Positions 18,105-28,090 of a DNA stretch of 64,000 nt are shown here, piece after piece (positions within the stretch are counted from its first letter, which is position 1; the number at the start of each line of letters is the position of its first letter). Position numbers and translations under genes: made by a program. The notes under the pieces were generated by a model. The model did no database searches. It saw only the letters and a program-made list of their open reading frames with translations, and was not told the origin of the DNA. This DNA comes from Legionella jordanis (GTDB lineage Bacteria; Pseudomonadota; Gammaproteobacteria; Legionellales; Legionellaceae): assembly GCF_900637635.1 (NCBI RefSeq), contig NZ_LR134383.1, positions 1,829,501-1,893,500 of the forward strand. Reading direction: 5' to 3'.

Positions 18105-18854
18105 TTACCGTGCCTGCATCCTTAAAGCCCCATCCAATCGAATCACTTCTCCATTGATCATTGGGTTTTCAATGATATGGCCCGCCAAAGCAGCAAATTC
18201 TTCAGGCTTGCCAAGACGTTTTGGAAAAGTTACTGTTGCAGCCAGAGCCTCCTGAACATCTGATGGCATGTTTAATAACAGTGGCGTTGCGATAAGTCCC
18301 GGTGCAATGCAGTTTACACGAATTGCGAACTGAGCTAATTCTCGAGCAGCAGGTAAGGTCATAGCCACAACACCCCCTTTCGATGCACTATAAGCCATTT
18401 GTCCAATTTGCCCCTCAAAGGCAGCAATGGAGGCGGTATTGATGATCACCCCTCTCTCTTCCCGCCCATCAATCAAATCTGCTTTGCTCATTGCTGCAGC
18501 CACAACCCGCATTACATTAAAAGTGCCGACAAGATTAATATCAATCACTTGCTTGAACGCTGCTAACGGCATAGCGCCTTCTTTTCCTACCATTCTTTTT
18601 GCCGGAGCAATGCCTGCACAGTTGATGCAAATTCTAGGCACACCCACTTCATTTAGGGTTTTATCGATCGCCTCGTCAACTTCTTGTTCAGAGCTGACAT
18701 CGCAAGCAATAGTCAAATTGGCTTCATCCACTGCATTGATTTGTTTATCCCAAACCACCACTTTAACACCCCGTGAGTTGAGAAATTGAGCGCAGGCTCT
18801 TCCCATTCCTGAGGCACCGCCGGTAATGACGGCGATTTGATTATCTAAATTCAT
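18105..18854 (-). CDS. Short-chain dehydrogenase, 3-hydroxyacyl-CoA dehydrogenase type 2-like
   Basis: 249 residues with the classical SDR pattern: NAD-binding TGGASGMGRA, NCAG (residues about 78-81), catalytic Ser in INTASIAAFEG, and YSASKGG with Tyr and Lys. The C-terminus LDGALRMQAR closely resembles the ending of HSD10-type 3-hydroxyacyl-CoA dehydrogenases, so the likely reaction is NAD-dependent oxidation of a 3-hydroxyacyl-CoA in the cytosol. It is 10 bp downstream of the isochorismatase-like gene on the same strand, so the two are probably cotranscribed. Confidence 0.85.
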   Translation of the reverse strand: MNLDNQIAVITGGASGMGRACAQFLNSRGVKVVVWDKQINAVDEANLTIACDVSSEQEVDEAIDKTLNEVGVPRICINCAGIAPAKRMVGKEGAMPLAAFKQVIDINLVGTFNVMRVVAAAMSKADLIDGREERGVIINTASIAAFEGQIGQMAYSASKGGVVAMTLPAARELAQFAIRVNCIAPGLIATPLLLNMPSDVQEALAATVTFPKRLGKPEEFAALAGHIIENPMINGEVIRLDGALRMQAR

Positions 18855-18864
18855 CCCTACTCCT

Positions 18865-19407
18865 TTATTTCAAATAAGCCTTACTTAAGGACTTAAATTC
18901 TGCAGTTCCTGCTTGTTCAACCCATTCAAAAAAGACCATTTCTGAGCTAAGCAATTGAATTCCTGCTTGCTTCATCCGCTTTAATCCATACTTTATATCA
19001 AGCTCCGAACGGCTGCTGACTGCATCAACCACCACAAACACTTCATAACCCTCGTCTTTTAAATCCATTGCAGTCTGGAGCACACACACATGCGTTTCGA
19101 TGCCAATTAAAACAATCTGAGTTCGCGACAAAGCTTTTAATTTTTTCGCGAAGAACGGTTCTCGCAGGCAAGAGAAATGTACTTTTTCAATGGGGCCTCC
19201 CTCAATAAGGTTTTTTAACGGCTCAAGGGTTGATCCCAATCCTTTCGGATATTGTTCGCTCAGCAATACAGGTACATTAAGATCAGCAGCCAAACGCAAC
19301 AACCATTCACAACGTTCCATTAGATATTGTGCGTTCTTCACCAGCGGAGCTAATTTTTCCTGGACATCAACAAGTACAAGACAAGATTTATTTCTTTCTA
19401 ATAACAT
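18865..19407 (-). CDS. Isochorismatase-family cysteine hydrolase
   Basis: 180 residues. The catalytic triad of the family is visible: D14 (LVDVQEKL), K75 (IEKVHFSC) and the nucleophile C108 in GIETHVCVLQT. This is the YcaC/hydrolase branch, which acts on amides such as nicotinamide-like or N-carbamoyl compounds; the substrate cannot be read from sequence. The first gene of a pair with the downstream dehydrogenase, it is transcribed divergently from the his operon. Confidence 0.82.
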   Translation of the reverse strand: MLLERNKSCLVLVDVQEKLAPLVKNAQYLMERCEWLLRLAADLNVPVLLSEQYPKGLGSTLEPLKNLIEGGPIEKVHFSCLREPFFAKKLKALSRTQIVLIGIETHVCVLQTAMDLKDEGYEVFVVVDAVSSRSELDIKYGLKRMKQAGIQLLSSEMVFFEWVEQAGTAEFKSLSKAYLK

Positions 19408-19457
19408 CCTTTCTTCCCCTCTCGCAAAAACATCATCTCAACCCAAAGCGTAGCGGC

Positions 19458-19475
19458 TGTCAAATTTATTTGACA
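19458..19475 (+). promoter_or_regulatory. Perfect palindromic operator over the his promoter -35 box
   Basis: TGTCAAAT-TT-ATTTGACA is an 8-bp perfect inverted repeat with a 2-nt centre. Its right arm contains the TTGACA -35 element at 19470-19475. It is a plausible operator for the TrpR-like repressor encoded just downstream. Confidence 0.55.
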
Positions 19476-19499
19476 AGTACAAAACTACAAAGATAAAAT
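19470..19499 (+). promoter_or_regulatory. Promoter of the his operon
   Basis: TTGACA at 19470-19475 and TAAAAT at 19494-19499 with an 18-nt spacer, 32 bp before the ATG of the TrpR-like gene. Confidence 0.6.
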
Positions 19500-19531
19500 G
19501 CGATAATGTTTTAATGCGTTAATACACTATT

Positions 19532-19825
19532 ATGAAATCACATACTGCAAAACAAGACTCAATTCATCAACTGATGCATGCCATTAGCTTATTAAACAAT
19601 GAAGAAGAAGCTTTAGCATTTTTTACAGATCTTTGTACTCCCGCAGAAATTGAAGCGATGGCCGACCGCTGGCAGGTGGTGCCTTTACTGCGCAAGAATA
19701 CTCCTTACAGGACCATACACGACCATACAGGAGTCAGTGTTACCACCATAACCCGCGTCGCTCGCTCCTTAACTTTTGGCAGTGGCGGCTATCGATTAAT
19801 TGCAGAACGTTTGGAGCAGTCGTGA
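19532..19825 (+). CDS. TrpR-like (YerC/YecD family) regulator of histidine biosynthesis
   Basis: 97 residues, all helical. The TrpR superfamily core is clear: DLCTPAEIEAMADRWQVVPLL, then the helix-turn-helix YRTIHDHTGVSVTTITRVARSL and the conserved FGSGGYRL. The TrpR-type proteins that precede hisG in other bacteria are proposed repressors of histidine genes, which fits here: it is the first gene of the his operon, its stop overlaps the hisG start in GTGA, and a palindrome covers the promoter. The corepressor is unproven, with histidine the obvious candidate. Confidence 0.82.
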   Translation: MKSHTAKQDSIHQLMHAISLLNNEEEALAFFTDLCTPAEIEAMADRWQVVPLLRKNTPYRTIHDHTGVSVTTITRVARSLTFGSGGYRLIAERLEQS

Positions 19826-20700
19826 AAAAGCGTTTACGTATAGCTTTACAAAAAAAAGGCCGCCTGGCACAAGAATCCCTTACTTTACTGGAGCGATGCG
19901 GTCTAAAATTTCGGGTGAGAGATAACGCCCTTCTAACGCAGGTTGACAATTTTCCTATTGATCTTCTTTTTGTCCGTGATGATGACATTCCCACTTTGAT
20001 TTTTGATGGCCTTTGTGATGCGGGTATTGTCGGCGAAAACGTCTTATTGGAAGCGGCCTTAGCCTTAAAAAACCAAAGCTACAAAACGCTTCTGCCATTA
20101 AGTACTTGCCGTTGCCGATTATCCATTGCTGTGCCGCAAAATTTTGATTATCGAGGTCTTGGCAGTTTAGAAGGGACTCGCATTGCAACCAGTTATCCGC
20201 GTCTCCTTGAGAACTACCTGGGGCAACATAAAATTCGTGCCGAGATTTTAGTCCTCTCAGGCTCTGTGGAAGTGGCACCCCGCATGGGCATGGCTGAAGC
20301 GATTTGCGATTTGGTCTCCAGTGGCCAAACTTTGGAAGACAATAAACTCATAGAGGTGGATACCCTTTTAGAAAGCGAAGCGATGTTCATCCAATCCATG
20401 AGCGCTGCCGAAGAATTTTCAGATTTATTCACCATGCTTAAGCGCCGAATACAAGCTGTGCAACAAGCCTTGGAACGTAAATATATTTTGTTCCACGCTC
20501 CAAAGCAAGCGCTCGAAAGCATCTGTCAATGCCTTCCAGGAGCTGAGGCACCAACGGTCATGCCTTTGCCGGCTCAACCTGAGAAAGTAGCTGTTCATGT
20601 GGTTTCAAGCGAGAGAATTTTTTGGAATACACTCGAAGCCATACAATCACTAGGGGCAAGCTCCATTTTGGTATTGCCCATTGAAAAAATGTTGGGGTAA
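19822..20700 (+). CDS. hisG: ATP phosphoribosyltransferase (long form)
   Basis: 292 residues starting at GTG. The N-terminus MKKRLRIALQKKGRLAQESL and the central PRPP loop LSGSVEVAPRMGMAEAICDLVSSGQTL identify HisG. A C-terminal domain of about 75 residues (from PGAEAPTVMPL) is the ACT-like regulatory part of the long form, so no HisZ is needed and direct histidine feedback is expected. It catalyses the first committed step: ATP + PRPP to phosphoribosyl-ATP. Confidence 0.96.
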   Translation: MKKRLRIALQKKGRLAQESLTLLERCGLKFRVRDNALLTQVDNFPIDLLFVRDDDIPTLIFDGLCDAGIVGENVLLEAALALKNQSYKTLLPLSTCRCRLSIAVPQNFDYRGLGSLEGTRIATSYPRLLENYLGQHKIRAEILVLSGSVEVAPRMGMAEAICDLVSSGQTLEDNKLIEVDTLLESEAMFIQSMSAAEEFSDLFTMLKRRIQAVQQALERKYILFHAPKQALESICQCLPGAEAPTVMPLPAQPEKVAVHVVSSERIFWNTLEAIQSLGASSILVLPIEKMLG

Positions 20701-20705
20701 ATGCA

Positions 20706-22031
20706 ATGTTAACCATAAACAATTGGGATCAACTGACAAAAACTGAAAAAGCGGCAAAACTTGCGAGGCCCATCAACAATTTTAATTTTAAACAGCAAGT
20801 TTCAATGATTATTGAAACCGTAAAATGCCAAGGTGATGCTGCCCTTGTTGCTTTTACGAGGCAGTTTGATGACATCAATCTTGAACAATTACGAGTGCCT
20901 TTTCAAACCATTGCTAAAGCAAAAATTAGTTTAAAGGCAACGAAAGCGTTAATGACAGCCATTGAAACCATCAGTAATTACCATCAAGCCATGCTACCGC
21001 AAACAAGGCCAATTTCCACAAGAACAGGAATAACGCTTGAAAAGTTGTACAGACCTATAAACAAGGTGGGTTTATATGTTCCTGGAGGAAATAAGACTCC
21101 CCTGGTTTCCTCCTTATTGATGCAAGCAATACCTGCCAAAATTGCAGGCTGCCCCATTAAAATTTTATGCACTCCACCCAGCTCAGATGGGACAATCGAT
21201 CCTCACCTTCTGGTTGCAGCCAGGCTGTGTGGCATTGAAGAGATTTATCAAATCGGTGGCGCTCAGGCCATCGCCGCCATGGCTTATGGAACTGAGTCCC
21301 TGGTGAAGGTGGATAAAATTTTTGGCCCTGGAAATAGTTTTGTTACTGAAGCCAAAAATCAAGTGGCGGCTGATCCATTGGGAGCCGCAATTGACATGCC
21401 TGCCGGTCCTTCCGAAGTCATGATTTTAGCGGATGATGAGGCCAATCCCGAATTTGTAGCGGCCGATTTATTGGCTCAAGCCGAGCATGGAATGGATTCG
21501 CAAGTCATCCTAATCAGTTCATCTGAACTCTTTGCCAATTGCGTCCAGCAAGCTTTAATCAAACAGATGGCGGGGTTATCGCGCAGGGAAATCATTCAGG
21601 CATCCTTAGAGCAGAGCAGCATTATTGTATGCAGGGATAAAACCAGGCAAATCAATATCGTGAATGATTATGCACCTGAGCATTTAATTTTAAACTGCAA
21701 GGAAGCTCTGTCTTATCTTGAAGACATCACAGCGGCAGGCACCGTATTTATAGGAGAATGGGCTGCTGAAACGCTTGGTGATTACGTCACTGGAAGCAAC
21801 CACGTCTTGCCAACGAATGGCTATGCCCGTAATCACAGTGGCCTTGGCATTCTTGATTTCCTAAAGAGCATCACCGTGCAACAAATTACCGCAGAAGGAA
21901 TAACTCAAGTTGGCGAAGCCGCACAAACTTTAGCCCATATCGAAGGTTTGGACGCCCATGCACAAGCGGTGAAATTGCGCATGGATTTTTTGCAATCTGA
22001 ACTTCAAAAGGAAGTCATGGAAATCATTTAG
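20706..22031 (+). CDS. hisD: Histidinol dehydrogenase
   Basis: 441 residues. The family signature around KVDKIFGPGNSFVTEAKNQV is present, as are the zinc and catalytic residues in LAQAEHGMDSQ and in DYAPEHLIL. It oxidises histidinol to histidine in two NAD-dependent steps, the end of the pathway. It starts 5 bp after hisG and is followed by hisC after 9 bp. Confidence 0.97.
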   Translation: MLTINNWDQLTKTEKAAKLARPINNFNFKQQVSMIIETVKCQGDAALVAFTRQFDDINLEQLRVPFQTIAKAKISLKATKALMTAIETISNYHQAMLPQTRPISTRTGITLEKLYRPINKVGLYVPGGNKTPLVSSLLMQAIPAKIAGCPIKILCTPPSSDGTIDPHLLVAARLCGIEEIYQIGGAQAIAAMAYGTESLVKVDKIFGPGNSFVTEAKNQVAADPLGAAIDMPAGPSEVMILADDEANPEFVAADLLAQAEHGMDSQVILISSSELFANCVQQALIKQMAGLSRREIIQASLEQSSIIVCRDKTRQINIVNDYAPEHLILNCKEALSYLEDITAAGTVFIGEWAAETLGDYVTGSNHVLPTNGYARNHSGLGILDFLKSITVQQITAEGITQVGEAAQTLAHIEGLDAHAQAVKLRMDFLQSELQKEVMEII

Positions 22032-22040
22032 GAGCACGCC

Positions 22041-23105
22041 ATGTCGGTTTTAGATCTCATTCGACCAGAGTTAAGTACGATAGAACCTTATATCCCAAGC
22101 GGCGATGACAGCCGGTGCCGCTTGCATGCCAATGAACTCCCATGGTGTTCCATTGCCCTGGAATCCGTTCCCTTAAATTATTATCCGAAGGCAAAGGCAC
22201 TTCGTGATTTGCAACAGCGTATTTCTGAGTGCTTTAAAGTGAACTCTGATGAGTTATTGCTTACTCGTGGCAGCGACGATGGCATTGACCTTCTCATGCG
22301 TGTGTTTCTCCGTGCAGGTATGGACAGCATTCTGCAATGCCCCCCTACTTTCCCAATGTATTCTTTTTACGCACGGCTACAGCATGCCAAAGTTCTCAAT
22401 TGCCCCTTAGACAGCAACAATTACTTCAACATGGATTTTAACCAGTTGTTAAGCGTCTGGGAGCCAAATTGTAAATTACTGATGTTATGCAGACCGAATA
22501 ACCCCACAGGAAATTTACTTGAGTTAGGCGCCATTGCCGGATTGTGCGAACAGTTTAGGGATAAAGCTATTGTTGTGGTGGATGAAGCCTACATTGAGTT
22601 CTCTGAATCAGCCAGCGCTACCACTCTTTTGCCTTCCTATGACAATTTGATTGTGCTTCGAACATTGTCAAAAGCCTATGGATTGGCCGGTTTGCGACTG
22701 GGAGCGATTTGCGCACAAAAGCAAGTCATTAAGGCCCTGCACAATTGTATGGCTCCTTACAGCATTTCCTCAGCAGTGATGGCTTTAGCTCAAAATGCTT
22801 TAAGGGATATGAGCTGGTTTTCACAACGCTTGCAGCGAATTCTTGCCGAAAAAAACAAGTTGTATGAGCAATTGCAAAGCTGTGCCTGGATAACCACAGT
22901 TTACCCAAGCCATGCGAATTTCATTTTAATTAGAAGTCCTTATGCAGAAGCTCTGATGAATACTTTTGCGAGAGCTGGTATTGCTGTTCGCTATTTTACC
23001 AATCCACCTCTAGAAAACACGTTAAGAATTACGGTGGGCGATGAACAACATAACCAGGAATTGCTCATGTTGCTATCCGCATTTAAACCTAGGGAAATGC
23101 AATGA
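22041..23105 (+). CDS. hisC: Histidinol-phosphate aminotransferase
   Basis: 354 residues, a class II PLP aminotransferase. The Schiff-base lysine lies in [14 protein letters not shown], the substrate/PLP motif is RPNNPTGN, and VVDEAYIEF holds the cofactor aspartate. It transfers an amino group from glutamate to imidazole-acetol phosphate. The 3' end overlaps hisB by 4 nt (ATGA). Confidence 0.96.
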   Translation: MSVLDLIRPELSTIEPYIPSGDDSRCRLHANELPWCSIALESVPLNYYPKAKALRDLQQRISECFKVNSDELLLTRGSDDGIDLLMRVFLRAGMDSILQCPPTFPMYSFYARLQHAKVLNCPLDSNNYFNMDFNQLLSVWEPNCKLLMLCRPNNPTGNLLELGAIAGLCEQFRDKAIVVVDEAYIEFSESASATTLLPSYDNLIVLRTLSKAYGLAGLRLGAICAQKQVIKALHNCMAPYSISSAVMALAQNALRDMSWFSQRLQRILAEKNKLYEQLQSCAWITTVYPSHANFILIRSPYAEALMNTFARAGIAVRYFTNPPLENTLRITVGDEQHNQELLMLLSAFKPREMQ

Positions 23106-24160
23106 AAAAAGTACTATTTATTGACCGAGATGGCACTTTGGTTGAAGAGCCGCAGGATTTTCAGGTGGATAGACTTGAGAAAATTCGCTTATGTAAGGAT
23201 GTTATCCCTTCTTTACTCAGCCTGCAAAAGGCTGGTTTTCAGTTGATCATGGTTAGTAATCAGGATGGATTGGGGAGTGAGAGTTTCCCTCAAGCTGATT
23301 TTGAGCTCTGCCAAAAGTTTATATTGAATTTATTCAATTCACAGGGAGTTCATTTTGACCACATTTTCATATGTCCACACAAAGAAATGGATGGCTGCAG
23401 TTGTCGAAAGCCCAAGATTGGTCTGCTCCTGAATTACATTCGCGACAACCAATTTAATTGCAATCAGTCGTGGGTAATTGGTGATCGTGAGAGTGATAGG
23501 CAACTGGCAGATAATCTTGGCGTGGGCTTTTTCCCGATTAACCCCACTCATGGCTGGAAAAACATCACCTCCTCGCTCTTAAAGAGGCCCCGCTCTGCCA
23601 AGGTTATCCGGCGAACCAAGGAAACGGCCTTGGAGCTCACATTGACTTTAGATGATGAGCATGACAGTACCATTGAGACACCGATTGGATTTTTTAACCA
23701 CATGCTTGAACAAGTAGCCAAACATGGTGGTTTTTGTTTGGAGATAAAGGCACAGGGTGATGTGGAAGTCGATGATCATCATCTGATTGAAGACAGTGCC
23801 TTAGCCCTTGGCGAAGCCTTAAAACAAGCACTCAACGATAAAAAAGGAATAGCCCGCTATGGTTTTACTTTACCCATGGATGAATCCCAAGCGTCAATAA
23901 TCATTGATCTAAGCGGCCGCAGTTATTGTAAGTTTGACGGGCAATTCAGTCGTGAATTTGTGGGTGGATTAGCCACTGAAATGATCCCTCACTTTTTCCA
24001 TTCTTTTGCCAATGCCCTCGGAGCAACCATTCATGTGCAGGTAAAAGGAGAAAATCACCATCACATGATTGAAGCCTGTTTTAAAGCTTTAGGCCGCGTT
24101 TTGCGCCAAGCCTGTTCGCAAACCGGCACCGACTTACCTTCCACCAAGGGAGTACTATGA
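23102..24160 (+). CDS. hisB: Bifunctional histidinol-phosphatase / imidazoleglycerol-phosphate dehydratase
   Basis: 352 residues. The N-terminal HAD phosphatase (about 1-165) has the DRDGTL nucleophile motif, a four-residue zinc loop ([15 protein letters not shown]) and GDRESD. The C-terminal dehydratase (about 166-352) has [24 protein letters not shown] and the [15 protein letters not shown] manganese-site histidines. It is the fused enterobacterial-type HisB, performing steps 6 and 8. It overlaps hisC and hisH by 4 nt each. Confidence 0.97.
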   Translation: MKKVLFIDRDGTLVEEPQDFQVDRLEKIRLCKDVIPSLLSLQKAGFQLIMVSNQDGLGSESFPQADFELCQKFILNLFNSQGVHFDHIFICPHKEMDGCSCRKPKIGLLLNYIRDNQFNCNQSWVIGDRESDRQLADNLGVGFFPINPTHGWKNITSSLLKRPRSAKVIRRTKETALELTLTLDDEHDSTIETPIGFFNHMLEQVAKHGGFCLEIKAQGDVEVDDHHLIEDSALALGEALKQALNDKKGIARYGFTLPMDESQASIIIDLSGRSYCKFDGQFSREFVGGLATEMIPHFFHSFANALGATIHVQVKGENHHHMIEACFKALGRVLRQACSQTGTDLPSTKGVL

Positions 24161-24756
24161 TTGCTGTAATTGACATTGCTGGGAATAATTTAAAATCTTT
24201 AACCAATGCCATTAGACAATTAGGCGACGATTGCCTTTTGACCCACTGCCGCCAGGACATTCAAAAAGCCAGTCATATTATTCTTCCAGGAGTAGGCGCT
24301 GCCGGTGTGGCCATGAAGGCCTTGCAGCGCTCAGGTCTAATCGATGCACTATTACATTGCACAAAGCCCATATTGGGAATTTGCCTGGGCATGCAGCTGT
24401 TGTTTGAACACAGCGAAGAAGGGGATGTTTCTTGCTTGGGGCTTATCCCTGGAGAAATCAAACCATTACCCGCCTCTAAGCACTACCCCGTACCACATAT
24501 GGGTTGGAACCGTCTGGTTTGGACTCAAGACAGTCCCTTGGGCCAAGGAATTAGCGACAAAGACTATTTCTACTTTGTCCACAGTTATGCCCTGATGAAG
24601 GATGATTTCGCTTTGGCCACATGTCAGTACAGTGAACCGTTTGCTGCCATTGTCCAACATCGAAATATCTTCGGCATGCAATTTCATCCTGAGAAATCAG
24701 CCGAGCCAGGGCTTCAATTATTGCGAAATTTCCTAAAGTTGGGGGAAACATGCTAA
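24157..24756 (+). CDS. hisH: Imidazole glycerol phosphate synthase, glutaminase subunit
   Basis: 199 residues, a class I glutamine amidotransferase. The nucleophile Cys sits in [17 protein letters not shown] and the His-Glu pair in GMQFHPEKS. It supplies ammonia to HisF. It overlaps hisB at the start and hisA at the end. Confidence 0.96.
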   Translation: MIAVIDIAGNNLKSLTNAIRQLGDDCLLTHCRQDIQKASHIILPGVGAAGVAMKALQRSGLIDALLHCTKPILGICLGMQLLFEHSEEGDVSCLGLIPGEIKPLPASKHYPVPHMGWNRLVWTQDSPLGQGISDKDYFYFVHSYALMKDDFALATCQYSEPFAAIVQHRNIFGMQFHPEKSAEPGLQLLRNFLKLGETC

Positions 24757-25484
24757 TAATTCCTGCCATTGATTTACGCAAGGGTCAATGCGTGCGTTTA
24801 CAACAAGGACAGTTTACCGAAGTTTCCATTTATCCATCTTCTCCTCAAACACTCGCGAGGCATTATGCTAAACAAGGCGCTTGCCGCTTACATCTTGTCG
24901 ATTTGGATGGTGCACAATCAGGAGAAATTCAGCAATTAGAGTTGATTCAAAGTCTTAAGCAACCAGGAGTAATGTTGCAAGTTGGCGGGGGGATCAGAAC
25001 TCTTGAAACGGCCCAAAATTGCCTAAAGGCGGGCATTGACAAACTGGTGCTTGGAAGTATTGCCATAAATGATCGGTTGTTCGTTTCAAAACTCATCCAG
25101 AGTTTAGATCCGCAGCGCATTGTTTTGGCCCTGGATGTGAATATTGATGCAGGCATCCCAAGACCCGCCATCCACGGTTGGCAAACAACAACTCCTTACG
25201 ATCTCTGGGAGGTTGTCAATTATTATCAGGATCTTGGCATCAGAGAGGTATTATGCACCGACATTGCTTGCGATGGCATGATGAGTGGTCCTAATTTTCA
25301 GCTTTATCAGCAAGCCACCCGTTTTTTCCCACAAATCCGTTGGCAAGCTTCTGGTGGCATCCGTCATGAAAAGGATTTAAAACAATTAAAAACCATTGGT
25401 CTTTCGGCCGCCATACTTGGGCGCATGCTCTATGAAACAGACTTCGATTTGACAATTTATCTGGAGGACTGCCATGTTGGCTAA
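24750..25484 (+). CDS. hisA: Phosphoribosylformimino-5-aminoimidazole carboxamide ribotide isomerase
   Basis: 244 residues, a TIM barrel of the HisA/HisF pair. The first strand is [18 protein letters not shown] with the catalytic Asp, and the second acidic residue lies in [14 protein letters not shown]; the phosphate loops are VGGGIRT and [10 protein letters not shown]. It performs the Amadori isomerisation of ProFAR. It overlaps hisH by 7 nt and hisF by 11 nt. Confidence 0.96.
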   Translation: MLIIPAIDLRKGQCVRLQQGQFTEVSIYPSSPQTLARHYAKQGACRLHLVDLDGAQSGEIQQLELIQSLKQPGVMLQVGGGIRTLETAQNCLKAGIDKLVLGSIAINDRLFVSKLIQSLDPQRIVLALDVNIDAGIPRPAIHGWQTTTPYDLWEVVNYYQDLGIREVLCTDIACDGMMSGPNFQLYQQATRFFPQIRWQASGGIRHEKDLKQLKTIGLSAAILGRMLYETDFDLTIYLEDCHVG

Positions 25485-26241
25485 ACGCATTATTCCCTGC
25501 CTCGATGTTAAAAACAATCAAGTCGTGAAAGGCATCCGTTTTCGTGAACATCGAGTGATGGGCGACATTCTTTCTTTAGCAACCGCTTACTCCAGGCAAG
25601 GCGCAGATGAACTGGTATTCTATGACATCACTGCCAGCAGTGATGGACGGACAGTTTGTCCAGGCTGGGTTTCATCCGTTGCTGAAAGGATAAATATTCC
25701 ATTTACCGTTGCGGGAGGAATACGCACTCTAGAAAAAGCCAAAGCTGTTTTGCATGCTGGGGCTGACAAGCTGTCTATCAATAGCCCCGCACTGGAAAAC
25801 CCGCAACTCATTAATGAGCTCAGTCGCGCCTTTGGCAAGCAGTGCATTGTAATTGGGGTCGACAGTCAATGGCTGGATGATGATTTCTACGTTTATCAAT
25901 ACACAGGCGATGAAAGCAAAACAAGAAATTCAATGCGCAAGACAGTGGATTGGATCAATGAGGCCCAAGACCGGGGCGCTGGTGAAATAGTCCTTAATTG
26001 CATGCAAACAGATGGTGTTGGCCATGGCTACGACCTTGAGCAACTGCATCGCATTCGTGAGATTACCCATGTCCCACTGATTGCCTCCGGTGGAGCTGGA
26101 CAGTTAGAGGATTTCGTCCAGGTGTTTTCACAAGCCAGAGTAGATGGTGCTTTGGCTGCGACGGTCTTTCATGAGGGTATTTTTAGCATAAGGCAAGTGA
26201 AACAAGCGCTGGCAGCGCATCATATTGAGGTAAGATTATGA
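25474..26241 (+). CDS. hisF: Imidazole glycerol phosphate synthase, cyclase subunit
   Basis: 255 residues, a TIM barrel beginning [20 protein letters not shown] with catalytic Asp11. The second catalytic Asp lies in [14 protein letters not shown]. Phosphate-binding loops are AGGIRTLE and [10 protein letters not shown]. It forms IGP and AICAR with ammonia from HisH. Its stop overlaps the hisI ATG. Confidence 0.96.
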   Translation: MLAKRIIPCLDVKNNQVVKGIRFREHRVMGDILSLATAYSRQGADELVFYDITASSDGRTVCPGWVSSVAERINIPFTVAGGIRTLEKAKAVLHAGADKLSINSPALENPQLINELSRAFGKQCIVIGVDSQWLDDDFYVYQYTGDESKTRNSMRKTVDWINEAQDRGAGEIVLNCMQTDGVGHGYDLEQLHRIREITHVPLIASGGAGQLEDFVQVFSQARVDGALAATVFHEGIFSIRQVKQALAAHHIEVRL

Positions 26242-26852
26242 ATTCTCTAAATTTAAATCAGTTAGACTGGCAAAAAATGGATGGCCTTATTCCTGCCATC
26301 ATTCAAGATGCAAGCAATGGCCGTGTTCTCATGCTTGGCTATATGAATCAGGAGGCTCTGGACAGAAGCCTTGAAACCAAACAGTTGACCTTTTATAGCC
26401 GCAGTAAGCAACGTCTATGGCAAAAAGGAGAAACATCAGGAAATACAATGTGCATCCAAACCATCACCATGGATTGTGATGGGGACAGTTTACTGGTACA
26501 AGTGAGACCCGAGGGCCCTGCTTGCCACTTGGGTTTAACCAGTTGTTTTCACGAGCCCTCATCCTTTCAATTGCAATTTCTATCCACTTTGATGGCGGTT
26601 ATTCAAACGAAAAGCCAAGGCGGTAATATCGAAAGTTACTGCGCTCAACTGATTGCCTCTGGTGTCCCCCGTTGCGCACAAAAACTGGGTGAAGAAGCGG
26701 TTGAAACTGCAATTGCAGCAACGCTTGGCGATGCTGCACAATTAATCAATGAAGCAGCCGACCTTTTATTTCACTTCCTGGTACTTCTACAAGCCAGTGG
26801 TGTAAGCTTTTACTCAGTGCTAGCCTGTCTTGAAGGCCGCCATACAGGATAA
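26238..26852 (+). CDS. hisI: Bifunctional phosphoribosyl-AMP cyclohydrolase / phosphoribosyl-ATP pyrophosphatase
   Basis: 204 residues. The N-terminal cyclohydrolase has [10 protein letters not shown], the zinc region [21 protein letters not shown] and the CF motif. The C-terminal pyrophosphatase (about 105-204) has [13 protein letters not shown] and the [13 protein letters not shown]azG-like helix. It carries out steps 2 and 3. It is the last gene of the operon and converges on rlmI with 2 bp between the stops. Confidence 0.96.
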   Translation: MNSLNLNQLDWQKMDGLIPAIIQDASNGRVLMLGYMNQEALDRSLETKQLTFYSRSKQRLWQKGETSGNTMCIQTITMDCDGDSLLVQVRPEGPACHLGLTSCFHEPSSFQLQFLSTLMAVIQTKSQGGNIESYCAQLIASGVPRCAQKLGEEAVETAIAATLGDAAQLINEAADLLFHFLVLLQASGVSFYSVLACLEGRHTG

Positions 26853-26854
26853 GT

Positions 26855-28024
26855 TTAAACCACCGCCAACAATACCGCTGTGAGATAATTTCCCTCTGGA
26901 AAAACCGGCAAGGTTGGATGACAGTTTGCCGGTCCATATATTCCAAGGACTCTAGCCTGTTTTCCCACAGCCATTGCTTGGCTAGTCACCAAAGAACCAA
27001 ATTCCGCGGTTGACAAAGCCGATGAGCAATTGCATGTCATCAACAAGCTTCCTGGACGCATGGATTTAAACAGTTCACGATGCAAGAAACGATAGTAATT
27101 TTTTGCACGTTGCAAATGTTGCTGCGAAGGAACTAATTTGGGGGGATCCAGAATAACAACATCATAGTCTCCTGCTTTGCTGAGAAATTCACGGGCATCA
27201 GCTTCGATGAATTCGATGTGTTCAAGTCCATTTAATTGTGCATTTTGTTTTGCTTGCACTATTGCTTGCGCTGAGCTGTCAACGGCAGTCACTTTGCTGG
27301 CAGAGGCTTTTGCTGCATGCAAGGCAAATCCGCCCGTATAACAATACAGATCAAGCACCCTCCTGTTCCTGGACAGTTCCGCCATGCGTTGGTGATTTTG
27401 CCTCTGATCGAGAAAAAGCCCGGTCTTTTGGGCATTCGAAAAATCGATCTCGTAGACGATTCCGGCTTCCATTACCTGGGTTTTCGCACCCGATTTCTGT
27501 TCGACAAACTCCTGCCAACCATCTTGTGAAAGTGGCTTTTCTTGCGAAAACCAAAGCAGCTCGCCCTGAATTGTTTTACTGAGGCAATTGCTAATGATGT
27601 TTTTATTTGCCTCTACCCAAAACGCGGTACTCGAAACAACAGTAATATCATTAAAGCGATCAATGGTTAGTCCCGACAAACCATCGGCCTCGCTATTAAA
27701 TAGCCTGTAGGCATTCGTTTGGGGATTTGGAAGATTAAGGCTTTCCCGGACCTGAAAGGCTTGATGCAAACGATGTTGCACCAAGGTCTCAATAGAGGTG
27801 CAATCCAGGTTTTCCCAGGATTGTGCCAAAACGCGAACCCGATACAAGGAATGATGATTGTAGGCCCCTACTCCCAACAATTCCCCTTCTGAACTAAAGA
27901 TATCAACCAACTCGCCAGTAGTGGGCTTCGCTTTGATTTTGCTAATGGCTTTTGGGAAAATCCAGGGATGTCCGCGCCTAATGGCACCTTCTTTCATTTT
28001 TTGCAAATAAATAGCTGGTCTCAT
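26855..28024 (-). CDS. rlmI: 23S rRNA (cytosine-1962-C5)-methyltransferase RlmI-like
   Basis: 389 residues. An N-terminal PUA domain (HPWIFPKAI, about 15-75) is followed by an EEHEE-like linker and a class I SAM methyltransferase with VLDLYCYTGGFALHAA, the acidic AVDSS loop, EADAREFL and the catalytic DPPKLVPS. A Cys in MTCNCSSAL fits a C5-cytosine methyltransferase. I start at the ATG at 28024, which has GGGAA 5 nt upstream; an ATG at 28039 is also in frame. It acts on the large ribosomal subunit RNA. Confidence 0.88.
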   Translation of the reverse strand: MRPAIYLQKMKEGAIRRGHPWIFPKAISKIKAKPTTGELVDIFSSEGELLGVGAYNHHSLYRVRVLAQSWENLDCTSIETLVQHRLHQAFQVRESLNLPNPQTNAYRLFNSEADGLSGLTIDRFNDITVVSSTAFWVEANKNIISNCLSKTIQGELLWFSQEKPLSQDGWQEFVEQKSGAKTQVMEAGIVYEIDFSNAQKTGLFLDQRQNHQRMAELSRNRRVLDLYCYTGGFALHAAKASASKVTAVDSSAQAIVQAKQNAQLNGLEHIEFIEADAREFLSKAGDYDVVILDPPKLVPSQQHLQRAKNYYRFLHRELFKSMRPGSLLMTCNCSSALSTAEFGSLVTSQAMAVGKQARVLGIYGPANCHPTLPVFPEGNYLTAVLLAVV

Positions 28025-28090
28025 ATATTTCCCAATCATTAAAAGTCGGCTAATCTACACTATTGTATTGAAATGCTGCAAGGTGATTGT

